A stretch of DNA of 64,000 bases from NCBI RefSeq assembly GCF_017654505.1, contig NC_054545.1, positions 14,303,547 to 14,367,546 on the forward strand, in the 5' to 3' direction. The notes beneath the pieces are model-generated. The model did not search any database. It saw nothing but the letters and a program-made list of their open reading frames with translations, and was not told where the DNA came from. Each line of letters begins with the position of its first letter. Position 1 is the first letter of the stretch. The DNA is from Polyodon spathula. Taxonomy: Eukaryota > Chordata > Actinopteri > Acipenseriformes > Polyodontidae. A program made the translations under genes and the position numbers. Of this stretch, positions 22,601 to 34,900 are shown one piece after another.

Positions 22601-25600
22601 GTTGCTACCAGGGGTAGCACCGACTAATCGAATAGTAGTGACAGTTGACCTCAGAAACTGGTAATTGAATAATCACAAATGATGTGATTGTGAAGCGTGT
22701 GGTTTCAGATGGACAGAAGTACAGTTGTGGTTGCAACTGTTAACCTATAAATGGCATTTCCAACATATTATAGTTTTTAACAAAAACTCCAAGCAGTTTT
22801 AAAATGTAGTGCACAAACAGCAAAGTGGTACAAAACAGGATGATCACAAATAGAGCACCAGAACTAACCAAATGTATGGGTTTTATTTATTTATTTATTT
22901 ATTTAAGTGGCAGCTCGCCAACCTATTTAACTATTTTTACCTGCACTATTTTTACGCATAGTTGCTGCTACTGTATCCTTATGGTGAAATGTTCTTATAT
23001 TTTGACATGAGCACTACATAATTCCCCCCCCCACACACACACACACACACTTGAATCATAGGAACTCTCTTTAGACATGGTTCATATAAGGACGTTGAAT
23101 TAATGCTAAACCGTTTTTGGGCACTTCTTTTCAAATGCTTTGCAGGTGCACCAGCCTCCAGACTCAAGATCGCAGACTGAAAAAGCCAATGATTTGTTAA
23201 CCCAGCTGTCTGAAGAGGTGGCAATAGATAATAAATTTGCACCACAGCCAGGCACAGGCGGTATGCACTTTGAATTTGCTTTGGATCACAAAGCTCAACT
23301 TAATGTTAAGTGTTTTTTTTTTGTTTTGTTTGGTGTATCATAAAGCAATGGAAATAAATGTGGTTACTTCTTATTGTTACTTATTTGCAAATGGAAATGG
23401 TAACTTTCCAACATATTTTTATAGCAGAGTTCACTAAAATATATTGGGGGATACAATTAAGCAGACTGAGACCTGTCCATACAGTGGAATAAAACATAGA
23501 CACACCCTGTACAATAACCAAAGTCAGAAAAATATTTTTTAAAGTTTTCGATGCAGCACTAAATTAAATGTAAAACTGTTTCACGTGAGTGGATAATTTA
23601 ATGATCTGTCTTTTTGTGTGCGATCAAACCTTAGTAATAAGATAAACCAATTTTTAATTTAAAGAAAAAAAGAAAAACTCAAAACAAGTATTAGTCACAG
23701 CACTGAGATTTTCCAGGACATGCGTGGTGTCTGTTGGACAATTGCAACGAACAATGAATTTAATCCTTAGGTCTGTACTAAGATAAGTACTAGCTTGTCC
23801 TACTATCTCAGTACTAACAACGAACAAAGTTTGGGACCAGCTGATCCGTAACTTTCTTTTTTTTGTATCTGAAAATGATAGGTAGTTTGGGAGGGGACAG
23901 GCTACAGTGCTACATTCTTGTACTGCATATTTCAACTATAGTTTAGTGCTTTCTTACATTTTTCTTCATTCCACAAACCTCAGAAAATCATATTTGTGAA
24001 TTATTATTTAATGACTACACTTCCCGCAATGTGCTACTTTTAGATTCTTTATGTTGACCTTGTATGTTTCCAGAAACAGACGTCCCTCTGAACAACTTAA
24101 ACAAGGGTGAGAGCACTCTGTATGGGAATCTTGACGACCTGCAGGAGAACGTGAAGCAGCTGGAAGCAGCGAAGAGCAGATTGCTGGAGGAGGCCATGGC
24201 AGAGCTGAAACAGGACAACATCTGCCAGGAACAGGTGCTGCAGATGGCAAAGAGGCTGGCTGCTCTCAAAGGAGAGGACCCTGACAAGAGTGAGTGACTC
24301 CCATGTGACACGGTACTGTGCCGCCACTCGTGTCGCTTAACAAAATCATTTCCGAAATCTTCCCTGTAATGCACTTTTGAAACACGTTATGTTTTTTCAC
24401 TTTATAACATGAAATCTGGTACTACACTCTTGGGGATGTTCTCATTTTTCTTGCCTTGCCTTCCAAGAAACCTGTTACTGCTTTACTTGGTCATTTCACC
24501 TGAGCAGTGTCTTTGAGATCATAGCGTGTGACTGGCTTTAAAGCAGGTCGGTCATTAAGGGAAGCAGCTGGTTGGTTAGTGACATGAAGGAAGGAAGGTC
24601 CTGTGTGCAACAGTCAGAGTAAAGCTCAGTTGGGGTGCTGCTTCTGATACTGCAGCTCTGTGAGAAGTACATCTGTACCAAAGTAAATAAAAAAAAAAAA
24701 AAAAAAAAATGCAGGAAACCAGACGATTTGCAGCAGAATTCATAATTGTGGAAAGAGATTTTTGGAAGAAAAAATTGTGATTTGCTTGAAAATGATAGTA
24801 GTGGTGTTAATATGTAATCTTATTTACAAATATGAATATTTAAATACCTGCGTGTATTCTAGTGTTCAAGTTTCAAGTGTATTCTAGTGTTCAAATAACG
24901 TAAGCTATATTTGTGTGTGTGTGTGTGTGTGTGTGTATATAATATATTTTTTTTACCTATTTTTTAATTGGTGCATACAACAATACATGCCAATAATTCA
25001 TATTTTAATTATTCAAGTTATAATAGCATAAAAAATTAGACCAGCCCCCGTTTCAACCACTTCCTTTGTTTTTGTGTTACATTGTCTTAGTAACTGCAGA
25101 GAATTACAAACAGCCAGAGAGTGATGAAGAAACTGAGGAGGAGTCTGTACAGAGAATTTTAAAGCAGGTCAGTAATGCATTTTCTTTGCGTTGAAGATGT
25201 ATTGTTAGAGATTTCAAGTGTTGGATTTCATACTCGCTGTTATACATACGTACATACATACATATACATTTGGGCATCTTTTTTTTTTTTTTTTAAAAGA
25301 CAGGGTGCTTATTCAACACCTCTCTGAGCATACTGTAAAAATAATATTCTCAATTCCACACACAAGGTGGCAGCACTGTGCTTTATGCAGTTATCCAGTT
25401 AGATTTCTTCTGTCTTAAATGTGCCTCTCATTCACAACATTTTCACAAGCCACTAACATGTATTAAATTAAATAATAGGACACACAAAATTAAATAATTG
25501 GTATGCTTTTACATGCAAGCCATGTAGAGTCACTTAATGTTTTGCTGTTTTTTTTAAAGACTTTGAAATGTGCTTCATTTTCTTTTCAAAGCTGTCTGAA

Positions 25601-27225
25601 GAAGCAGCTATTGATGAAGCTAGTGGCTATAACATTCCACCTGAGTTGACCAGACCATCAAACACAACGAAGCAAGCAGGGAAAACCAAACAGGTAATGA
25701 CACAGAGAAATATAGTTGCATGTGACACCATTTGCTTGTTGCAAGTAACCAGTCATGTCTGCCAAGCAACCTGTCTTCAGCTCTGTAACCAAGCAACCTG
25801 TCTTCAGCTCTGTAACCAAGCAACCTGTCTTCAGCTCTGTAACCAATCAAATTGGCCACTAATCTTGTAAAACCATTTTTTTTTACAGTAAATTATTTAT
25901 TCTAGCTATTAATGTCCCACACTGGTAATGAAGTCCCCTGTGAAGGGGGTATAGTGGAGTTAGTTGTACGTATGTATGTCACACTTTATGCATTTCTACG
26001 TATATCTTGAACCGCTTATCCAACTGCCATGAAACTTGGAATTGACATTGTTTAGAAAAAGTTATTGAGAATATCAGAGTCTGGGGATATGTGGAGGTGT
26101 CTATCTGTCTGTCTATCATCCATCCATCTGCACATCACAGTTACCTTTTTGTATCTATCTGGAGAATGGCTTATCAAATGTATTAATTGCATTTCAATGC
26201 TAATTCATAATATGTAATGTTAAAAATGTCATCAACTTGCTGTTCATACTGATAGGTCTAATTTTGAATGTACAGCTGTGGTGGTGGATGAATGTTACTG
26301 ACATACACAACTATTTATTTGTTTCTCTGTTCTGAACTGTTCTGTTTGTATTATTTGCCTGCCTTTTTCCTTTTGTTTTATCTTTTTCAATGTCATATTG
26401 CAATATAGCCAGTGGTTTTTTTAATATGAATATTCTCAATCGTGGTTTAATATGTTGTATTAAACGTTTTACAATGCCCATGTGTTTTTGTAGATGCCTT
26501 CTGCTGCACCTCCAGCAGTGACTAAGAAGCCTGTCACTGTTCCCCGGGAACCAGACAGCAATGATGAAGAATTGCCCTGGTGCTGTATCTGTAACGATGA
26601 CGCCACACTACGCTGCCACAGCTGTGATGGGGACCTCTTCTGCCAAAGATGTTTCAGGTATCCGATTCATTGGAAAGCATCGCTGTATCTGTGTGAAAAA
26701 ATGCAACTGTGTACCCTAGTACTGACAAAATACAAATATTGAGAAAAAGATGAAAGCGTGCATAGGTTATCCAAGACTTTAACCACTCCATCACTAGACC
26801 TAACAGTAGTAAAAACAAACTACGTGTAGACAAACATATTTATTAATGTCTTTACATGTCATAATTGAGAGACGTTGTGAATATCTATTTGTAATGTACG
26901 AGTAGATCTTGGGACACTTGTTGAAATGTCTGTCCATTAGATCATGAAGTCTCTTTTGTTGTGTTCAGATTTAATAAGGTGAACATGTCAGTCATGAGCA
27001 ATGTATCTTTTGGTAAATTCAGATCCACCCCAAAAGACAATGACCGTTACTTCCAGAACCAGAATATATCATTCTGATATAATCCACAGTTCAGACTATA
27101 TCTTTTTTCCAGCTACCTACCTAATTAACATTTTCTTTTAATGCAGGGTAGGACATGATGAATGTGACAGAAAGGAGCATCGAACAGTCTGTTACCAACC
27201 GCCAAGAAAACAGAAGAAGAAATGA
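19625..27225 (+). CDS. zfyve19: zfyve19 (ANCHR, abscission/NoCut checkpoint regulator)
   Basis: ANCHR holds VPS4 at the midbody with CHMP4C and delays ESCRT-III abscission while chromatin bridges persist. Exons: 19625-19678, 20313-20434, 21185-21238, 21678-21838, 22297-22442, 23146-23260, 24074-24289, 25091-25167, 25592-25693, 26494-26657 and 27147-27225; every junction is GT-AG and phase-compatible, giving 429 codons and a TGA stop. An N-terminal FYVE-type zinc finger has Cys5, 8, 21, 24, 29, 32, 50 and 53. Two MIM1-type repeats lie near residues 136-147 ([12 protein letters not shown]) and 158-168 ([11 protein letters not shown]), suited to the VPS4 MIT domain; a similar RLAALKG lies near 283. 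Acidic and coiled-coil stretches follow, with [18 protein letters not shown]-terminal zinc-binding region (Cys379, 382, 390, 393, 399, 402; His407) begins [13 protein letters not shown]. The start ATG directly precedes the FYVE cysteines, as in other vertebrates. No lesion was seen. Confidence 0.95.
21418..21576. mobile_element. hAT-type miniature element in zfyve19 intron 3
   Basis: The ends CAGGGGTGTCCAA and TTGGCCACCCCTG are inverted repeats with one mismatch. They are flanked by CTTTAGCT (21410-21417) and CTTTAACT (21577-21584), an 8-base target duplication with one mismatch. CAGGGGTG ends and 8-base duplications are hallmarks of hAT elements. There is no coding capacity. The interior contains the GGTCCTGGAGGGCCATTCC block common in fish hAT MITEs. 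Confidence 0.85.
24689..24936. repeat. poly-A run and (GT)n microsatellite in zfyve19 intron 7
   Basis: About 21 A near 24689-24709 and about 12 GT units near 24913-24936, separated by anonymous AT-rich intron sequence. Confidence 0.85.
25764..25844. repeat. 27-base minisatellite, three units
   Basis: Three adjacent, apparently identical copies of a 27-base unit starting AAGCAACCTGTCTTC, followed by a degenerate fourth start. It begins 70 bases after the 5' splice site of zfyve19 intron 9. Confidence 0.95.
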
Positions 27226-27995
27226 GATGCCTGGGGACCTTGCCAACAGTAATAACCAAACACTTGAGTCAAGCTGAAAGTATATTACCTGTAATACTGC
27301 ATGGTGTGCATAAGACAATAATCCTGTGACTAATGGAATAAGCCATAGAATACAAGCATTACCCCTCCATGCAGACAGCCTTACTGCATGTTGCTTGCAT
27401 TGCTGTTGGTGGATCCAAGGCTCAAATGTGGCAGTAAAAGTGTATTAATATTATTATAGTGCAGTAGCTACAACAATATTGTACTTAAGTCTGGTTTTGT
27501 ATATTGCCTGTTGGCTTAAAGGAATGCTAACCAGTGGTTTAAAATATATTTTAGCTTTATGAACACCTGCCCCCTTTTGTTTTACTGAGAATTGTTTGGA
27601 TCTTCACTTTTTATACATTCTGGTACCTTTCTGTAGGTCTGATGCTAAACCATGAACTGATTAGTTACTAGGACTCGGCAGCAACTTTTCATCTATAGCA
27701 TTAACCAACATATCCCCAAGTGAAGAAAAGGGAGATTGTGATAATACTGCTAGTGCTTAGAAGTAACAAAATGTAATATTGATTAATGTTGTTGTACTTT
27801 AAGCACTTGTGAAACAGGTCATTGAACTGTGGACACTATTTCCAAGTCTTGGGACAGATTTAAGATTTTGTTCCTGTGCAACTATAACACAACTAATCTG
27901 TTGTGTTCATTTCTATTTGTAAGCACTTTTACAAGTGGTTTGTATAGTTTGCACTATAGAAAATCCATTCCTGGAATTTCTAAAGAAGACGGGTG

Positions 27996-28001
27996 AATAA
28001 A
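27996..28001 (+). promoter_or_regulatory. probable zfyve19 polyadenylation signal
   Basis: AATAAA about 770 bases after the zfyve19 stop codon, giving a 3' untranslated region of plausible length. Confidence 0.5.
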
Positions 28002-28019
28002 TGTAAAGCAGTAACAGAC

Positions 28020-28950
28020 TTTTTTTTAGCCAAGTGTATACTAGATATGTCTTAAAATGAAAATGCATGTTTTCTATACTATGTGTTACTTTACAACCTG
28101 CACATTGGTGACCTATTTAATGAATAGATGTGTAAAATGGGTACGATTTATGGAATTCAGTTGTTAGCTAAAATTACTTTGTGTTTCCTGGATGTATTCT
28201 ACCAATTGCTTTACAAATTAAAGAAATCAAGTGCTGCAAACTAAATGTAAAGATTTTTACGAGCGGCACATATTTATCCAAGCAATCTTACTCACGCCTG
28301 ATTTATATTCAATTCAACGAATTATGCAAAACAAAATCCTTTTCATTCTAATTCTTTATTCAATAATAACTTAATTAAATGTGGTGCCTCAAAGCATTGA
28401 TATTGAAATACTGAATTCAGTTGCGGATTCTCCAAAAAAGCACTACAATGAAACAATTGTTACTTTCTGTTAAGCCCCTTGTGTGAACCGTTAACATATT
28501 GAGAGTACAGTAAGATCTCTATATCACCTAAACAAATTGGGATCAGAGGGTGTTCAGATAATCGAATTGCAACAAATATAATCCAGCCCTTTTATCAGGT
28601 AAATGTACAAAATACAGTAACGAACTGTTCTTTAAGTACCAGAGGGATGGAGGGCTGAATAGTGCATTTTCTATGACAATGGAGAAAGCACAGCATGCTA
28701 CAAGACAGGTTACCAAGGGGCTGTTCGGATAACTGAGGCGTTGGGCAGTCAGGGTTCGGATAATCAAGCTTTTATGGTATCGGAATCTAGAGAGATATTG
28801 TCATTTCTGCTGCAGAGCTGTGTAAGTCTATTGTAATTATTTTAATTGTTGGGGAGAACCCTGTGTTTGTGTCCTATCTCATTGTGCTTGCTGGTGCTAG
28901 TTATCCAGACATTTAAAGAGTTTTTGGTAGACGTTTCCGTCGCCTGCAAT
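28020..28950. other. intergenic DNA between convergent genes
   Basis: AT-rich sequence without a gene. Three similar GTTCRGATAA blocks occur in direct orientation (near 28553, 28723 and 28754); they may belong to a degraded transposon, but no terminal repeats or target duplication could be fixed. Confidence 0.4.
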
Positions 28951-28951
28951 T

Positions 28952-31900
28952 TCAACATGTTGTTGGAGCCTCTGAAATGGTGTGGGTAGGTAGCCTCCTC
29001 ATCTTCTGTTTTCTCCTTTGTTGCCTAAAAATAAATAAACACACAAACAAATCAATGGTAATCATTTCTACTGCAGGCTAGGCTCCTCGTAAATTACCTT
29101 TCCACTGTACGCATGCAAGATGTTTCTTATTTAATCTGCAATTGCAATTTCACAGAATCCCCGCTGAAGCACTTTAGTAGATGAGTGCTTACATTTCAGA
29201 GAAATGAAGCTTGAAATTTTATATTACAGAGATGCAGTCACCCAATATTATTATGTGCCATCTTTGCAGTTTCGCTAAGCTAGATTGGACAGAGATGTTT
29301 TTGTTTTTTGTACTTTTTGTAACTGACACCTGTCCTGCAACTGCTGTTCTTTTACCAGCTTATGTTCTTCATCTGTAGTAAATAGATAACCACGTCCACA
29401 TAAATAGATGTGGAAAAGTTTGTGGAAATGTAAAACTCCAGGCTAGTTCTGATTGATTGACCTTATCTGCTTTGTCGATTGTGTGGTAATCAATCACTAG
29501 CACTAGGGGAAAAAGTGTTTCAGTTAATTTTAACAAAAAAAACTAAACAAAATAATACAGGCATATCTCTCAAGTTGCAGACTGACCTGATTTCAAAGTG
29601 CTACTGCAGAGATTGCATTTGACAGAATCTGCCATTCTTCATCACTTGTGCCTCTTCTGGATGAAAGGACACGGTACAGGCTGCCCCTCCGGTGATCCAT
29701 AGTTCAAATGTTGTCTGTTTAAAACCTCACTTATGCTCTTTGTATTTATTCAGAAGTTGTCCTTAATGCGCAACTTAGTTCAAGCATAAAATATCACAGT
29801 TTAATCAACAAATGTTTTTCTCTCAGGAACTTTGATGGTAAAAGCACCCCTGTGGTATTACAGAGCTATCAAGCACGCCTTCTCTCTAAATGTAGCTGGT
29901 ATACCTGAGTGTAGCCATTAATTAGTTCCCCTGCAACATTGTCAGTACTACTTCCTATATTTTCTGCACAATGATATGGAGCAGCGGTTAATGTTGCTGA
30001 TTCTAATAAACAGATAAAATTATTTTGTTGAGTTCAGTAGTGACATTCCACATTTGCAATTATGTGTAAACTTGTATTTATTGTATGTATGTATGTACAT
30101 TTATTGATTTTGTGAAATTCACAAAAAAAGCCCTTGCTAGGGACCAACTTAATAAAAAAAAAAACTATCAGAAATTGTGTAATTAAACTACTTTGCAAAA
30201 ACAGTGCTCCCCATTTAGAAAGCAACACACAATGTACTGGAATAAACTACTTGAGTGAACACAAAGCAAGTGCACGGCATACTGAATGAAGTATAGATAT
30301 TTGGTTCAGTATTGAATGGCTAAACATTTAAGAAGTAAACTAAACTGAAACTTGACACCCTAATCATGGCAGATGCTTATCAAAAAGGCTTCACTCTGCT
30401 TTGAAGGAGCTGAGAATTCATTTCTATAGTGCTAGCAGAGGGAGTTTCAAAATACCAACTGGTAAAAGAGCCTCTTCCTCTCCTGGGCTTCTTGAAGCTT
30501 CTGGAGCAGCACCGAGAAATTGGTATGTGGGTTGTTGGAATCTGAAACATGAATGTACCAAACAGATTGTCACAATATTAAAAGGTACCGTACAGAGTCC
30601 CATAATCACGTTCTACTTGGTGTTTACAATTTAACATTTTTTGTTTTTGTTTTGCATGAACACAAAAGAAATATGTTACAAAATAATTACCTGGCTGCAA
30701 TGCATGTTAATTTTGCATCTGCGATTATGTATTCCAGTGATGTAGCTTGTTTGAAATTAGCAAGGAAATAATAACATTCCGACAATTTCTTCATAAATTA
30801 AACAAAAATTGCAGAGTACTATATACAATACACATTGCATATGGGAATGGGACTCCTGTTGTTAAACAGTACTGCCTTGCCATTGAAGATCGTTTCATAA
30901 GGGAAAGTGTTGATTGTCAAATGTACAAAGAGCAGATTCTAGTTGCATTAATATCAAACATAGATTTCTTTACAAGTCTATTACTAGATATCATCTTAAA
31001 ATAAAAATACATGTTTACAAAACTGTATTCTTTCAAAACTGGCCATTTGAGGCCTATATAACAAGTGTATAACAAGTAAGATTTATGACATTATTTTCTT
31101 AGCTACAATGAATTTAATTTATAACCTAATACCTTTGCAATCTTATAAGATGGACGGGTCAGTTTGATATTCTTCATTAAATATCGGTTATGTGAGTCCT
31201 CCTTTATGCTTTTATCATCACATTCTCCTCCTTGTTCACTAAATGCTATAACCTTGTAACGCTAACTTGATACACAGTTATTATTTTGTAACGTGGTATC
31301 TGCATGCTTCACCATATATGTTTTGCTTTTAGGTCTGAGGAACTATATACAGTTGCTTAAATAAATGCATTAAAGATGGCACTAAATACATATAAACCGC
31401 TGGTAGCATATTCCAATGCTTCTGAAATCTGTTCCTAAAATAATACATTACTGAGAGTTCAAAGCACGTTATTAGACAGTCCTGCAAGGAAATGTGAACT
31501 TTTTATAATCCTTTGAGGCTTTGCTTACCTAGCATAAACAGAAGAGACACTACAGCAATCCCTTACTCTCAAAGCAACATTATGCAGTGGACAATTTATT
31601 TATACAGTAAACCTAAGTATAAAGACCACCCACAATTAAATACACTTTATTATAGTCCTGATTTACTGCTATTGACACCAATGTAATGTCACATGTAATA
31701 TTAAGACCATCCATGTATTTAATATTAAGGCCACAGTCTGGATACATGCTGTAAACTACTGTACCAAGTGTTATAAACATTGGCTATACTAAGACCTTTT
31801 AAATAATCAAAACCATATGGTATTGATTTTGTACAAAAATTAGTTCCTTTAGTTGGTTTTCAATAGTGAGTTTGCAGTGTTTACTCACCACACACACAAC

Positions 31901-34900
31901 CCAATGTATATACAAACCAGCATTCATATACTACCCCCCCCAGTAAGGATTGGGATATACATTCAGAATGACTGAGTTGTTTCAATAGCTTTGCATTCCT
32001 GAATAGGTAAATGCATGTATGCAAAGGTTTTAATGATTTTAATGGGGAGTCTATTCCACAAGTGCATTGTCACCCAAATGTGTTCAGATTATTACCAATG
32101 CACAGCGACTGGAGGTGACAGGTTCTTTCAATCAGGGTCCAGTTCAGTACAATTTTGGCTGGGAGAAAAACAATTTAGTAAAATAGAAATACATGCACCC
32201 TTTTGCTAGCAAAAGAATAATTGAATTTATAGAAGTTTCCATAGTAAAGCATAGCAAAGTGTTATAAATCATAGTGAAAGCTACGGGCAAAAACTGCAAA
32301 CATGGAAATTGTTGTATGCAAGTTTCAGCACAACATAAGAAGCACCCCCATTTTATAGATCTAGATCAAAATGACTAGAATTTCGATGACTGTCACACCC
32401 AATATTATTACTTAAAGGGGAATAGCTTTATAAGGCATACACTGAACGCAAAACATTGAAAATCCAGCTTTACTGACAAAATTCATCCATTACCTTTAAA
32501 TCCTGCTGTCCATGGACAAGCTTGGGAGCAGATGTTTGGCCTGTATGCAATAGTTACACTGCTGTCAGTCTCTCAGCTCTGTTCAGTATGATATTGATGT
32601 TTCTATGTACCTATAACCAGACTCTCAACAGCACAGCTACAGATGCTGATTTTGTGATTGAAACTATTTTATTATATTTACATAAACACATTTATAATTG
32701 ATCAAATACATATCAGCATTTTATAAAAATTGTAAATGGTGACATGCACAGTCTTATTAGATTATAGGGGTTGTGTGACAGTAATAAGGCTATAAACTCC
32801 GGTTGTACATACACATGTGTGCTCACCCAATTGCTGAGACCTGCTGCAGTCATTAGTACAGGGTCTATAATAGTATTACTAGCAGTGGAAACAGAGATCC
32901 TTGTTTGTAGACCCAGGGGAGGACAGCATCATTGGATCAGCATGCTCATTGAGTTTGGGTGGTAACCTTTTTATCATCTGTCTTCTGGTCTAACACAGGC
33001 TTTTAAATTGCTGTCAACTTTCAGTTGCTCAATACGGGGCTGTATAATTATAAAAATAAGATGCACTTACCCTTCCACTTCAGGGGAATTGATTTTCTTC
33101 CTTCTGTTCACTTTATCTGAACAGTGGTGGATCAAACTAATGACGCAGTTTAAATCTTTAAAAGAAGTGGACTTTATGAAAAGTATCATCTCTAATGTTT
33201 GACAGTCTCTTTTGAGTATTTGTGTCTTTAAAAGTAAGTAAAACCCTAGGTTTGTTTAAACAGTGGCTGTACAGACTATCCACCACTTTTTACTTTACGT
33301 AAACAGACCCCCATGTGTCTTCCTGAGAAATGTAGGGAGAGTTTGTACAAGACTTTCCCCTGCAGTTCAAGGGAAGTAGTGTACAAGAAGGCAATGCAAT
33401 TGCTCCCACAAACAAGCCTGTTGCTTTGTACAGTGGTTAACATTTGGGCACCACAAGATAGTTTTTAAGAATTGGGTTACCTAGCCCAGTTGGTTCGCAC
33501 ATCTGTGTCAAGAACAGACAGTAAAAACGGTTCAGTATTTGGGTTTTAGGCTCTTGGCAGGCCAAATTAAGATTGCTTGGACCTGGTAGAAGGAAAGGGC
33601 GACAATTAATAAGGCAGGTTAGCCCAACACTAGCACTTGCCAAACTGGTGAACAATGTTAATGTGTAAGCAACTGGTTTATTGTAAAACTCAATATCAAT
33701 GCAGATCAAGGCTTTGTTTTATACCGTACAAACATAAATACTGAGAGATACCCATTTTATATGCATGTCATTCATTTTATTTTTAAATTTGAGGTCATTT
33801 TGTAATGTTTGTTCTAACTCTACATCATAGGTAATTGTACAGTAATGTATATAGGAATTTCCTGCTATAGAACTCAAAGTGTCAGCACAGAAGATAAGAC
33901 TATTTTTTATAAATGTATTTTTATTATTTGTTTATTTAGCAGACACCTTTATCCAAGGTGATTTACAGAGACTAGGGTGTGTGAACTATGCATCAGCTGC
34001 AGAGTCACTTACAACAACGTCTCACTCAAAAGACAGAGCACAAGGAGGTTAAGTGACTTGCTCTGAGTCACACAATGACTCAGTGGTTGAGCCTGGATTT
34101 GAACCTGGTTACAAGCCCTTTTCTTTTACCACTAGACCACACAGCCTCCTTGTATGGAATAGACTACCAGTAGTAGCATCTAAAACAGTTAGAACCTTAC
34201 AAAAAAGTGGTGTGCTTTGAAGAAATAAACTAGCCTTACTGTGCCAAACAGCCTCTTCTCATTCCCAAAATACTCTTGGAAGGTATGGTCTCCTCTGAAG
34301 CAGTGACTATCTTTTTGAAATGGCTGCTTTGAATAGACAATGGTCCCATAGGGTTTTGTTACAGTTTATCATAATCATGTTCAAGTCATTTTAACATAAA
34401 CAACAAGTTGCTAATTAGCTATTGCAGACTAACTACTATTCATAAAATAACAAATTATTGACTGACATTCATTTGGCCTGAAACGCTCACATAAAGGCTT
34501 CAATGCATTGAAAAATGCACTGACTAAACAGAACTTATTAAAAAGTCAAAGCCAGCATTGTCACCAGAGTTCTGAGCTTTATTGTCTTACAGAAAACATG
34601 ACGCACTTTGAGCCCCTGTCTTCCAGGATTTAATACAGCAATAAAATATTAATCAAGGGGCCTTTAAAGACTCACAATGTTGCATATTCAACCTGCCACG
34701 GCAATAATAAAACCTCCAGGATCTAGTTCATGCTTTTGGAATGATTGCAAATCAGAAAGGGTAAAAATCAAAGGTTAACTCGAGACATATCTCGGAAATA
34801 TCTTCAAGACTTTTTCTTTTGTTTGTTTGTTTTTCTGAAGCAATTACGGCCATGTAAGTATAAGGGAAGAAACAGTAGGACTAAAAATACATTACAAAAA

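Noticed and set aside
28510..28785. Possible pogo/Tigger-like element with repeated GTTCRGATAA blocks
   Set aside because: The blocks are direct, not inverted, and no terminal repeat or TA duplication could be fixed.
29582..29700. Possible extra exon of the unassigned gene, open in several frames (for example [20 protein letters not shown])
   Set aside because: The acceptor is weak and no frame joins the neighbouring candidate exons in phase.
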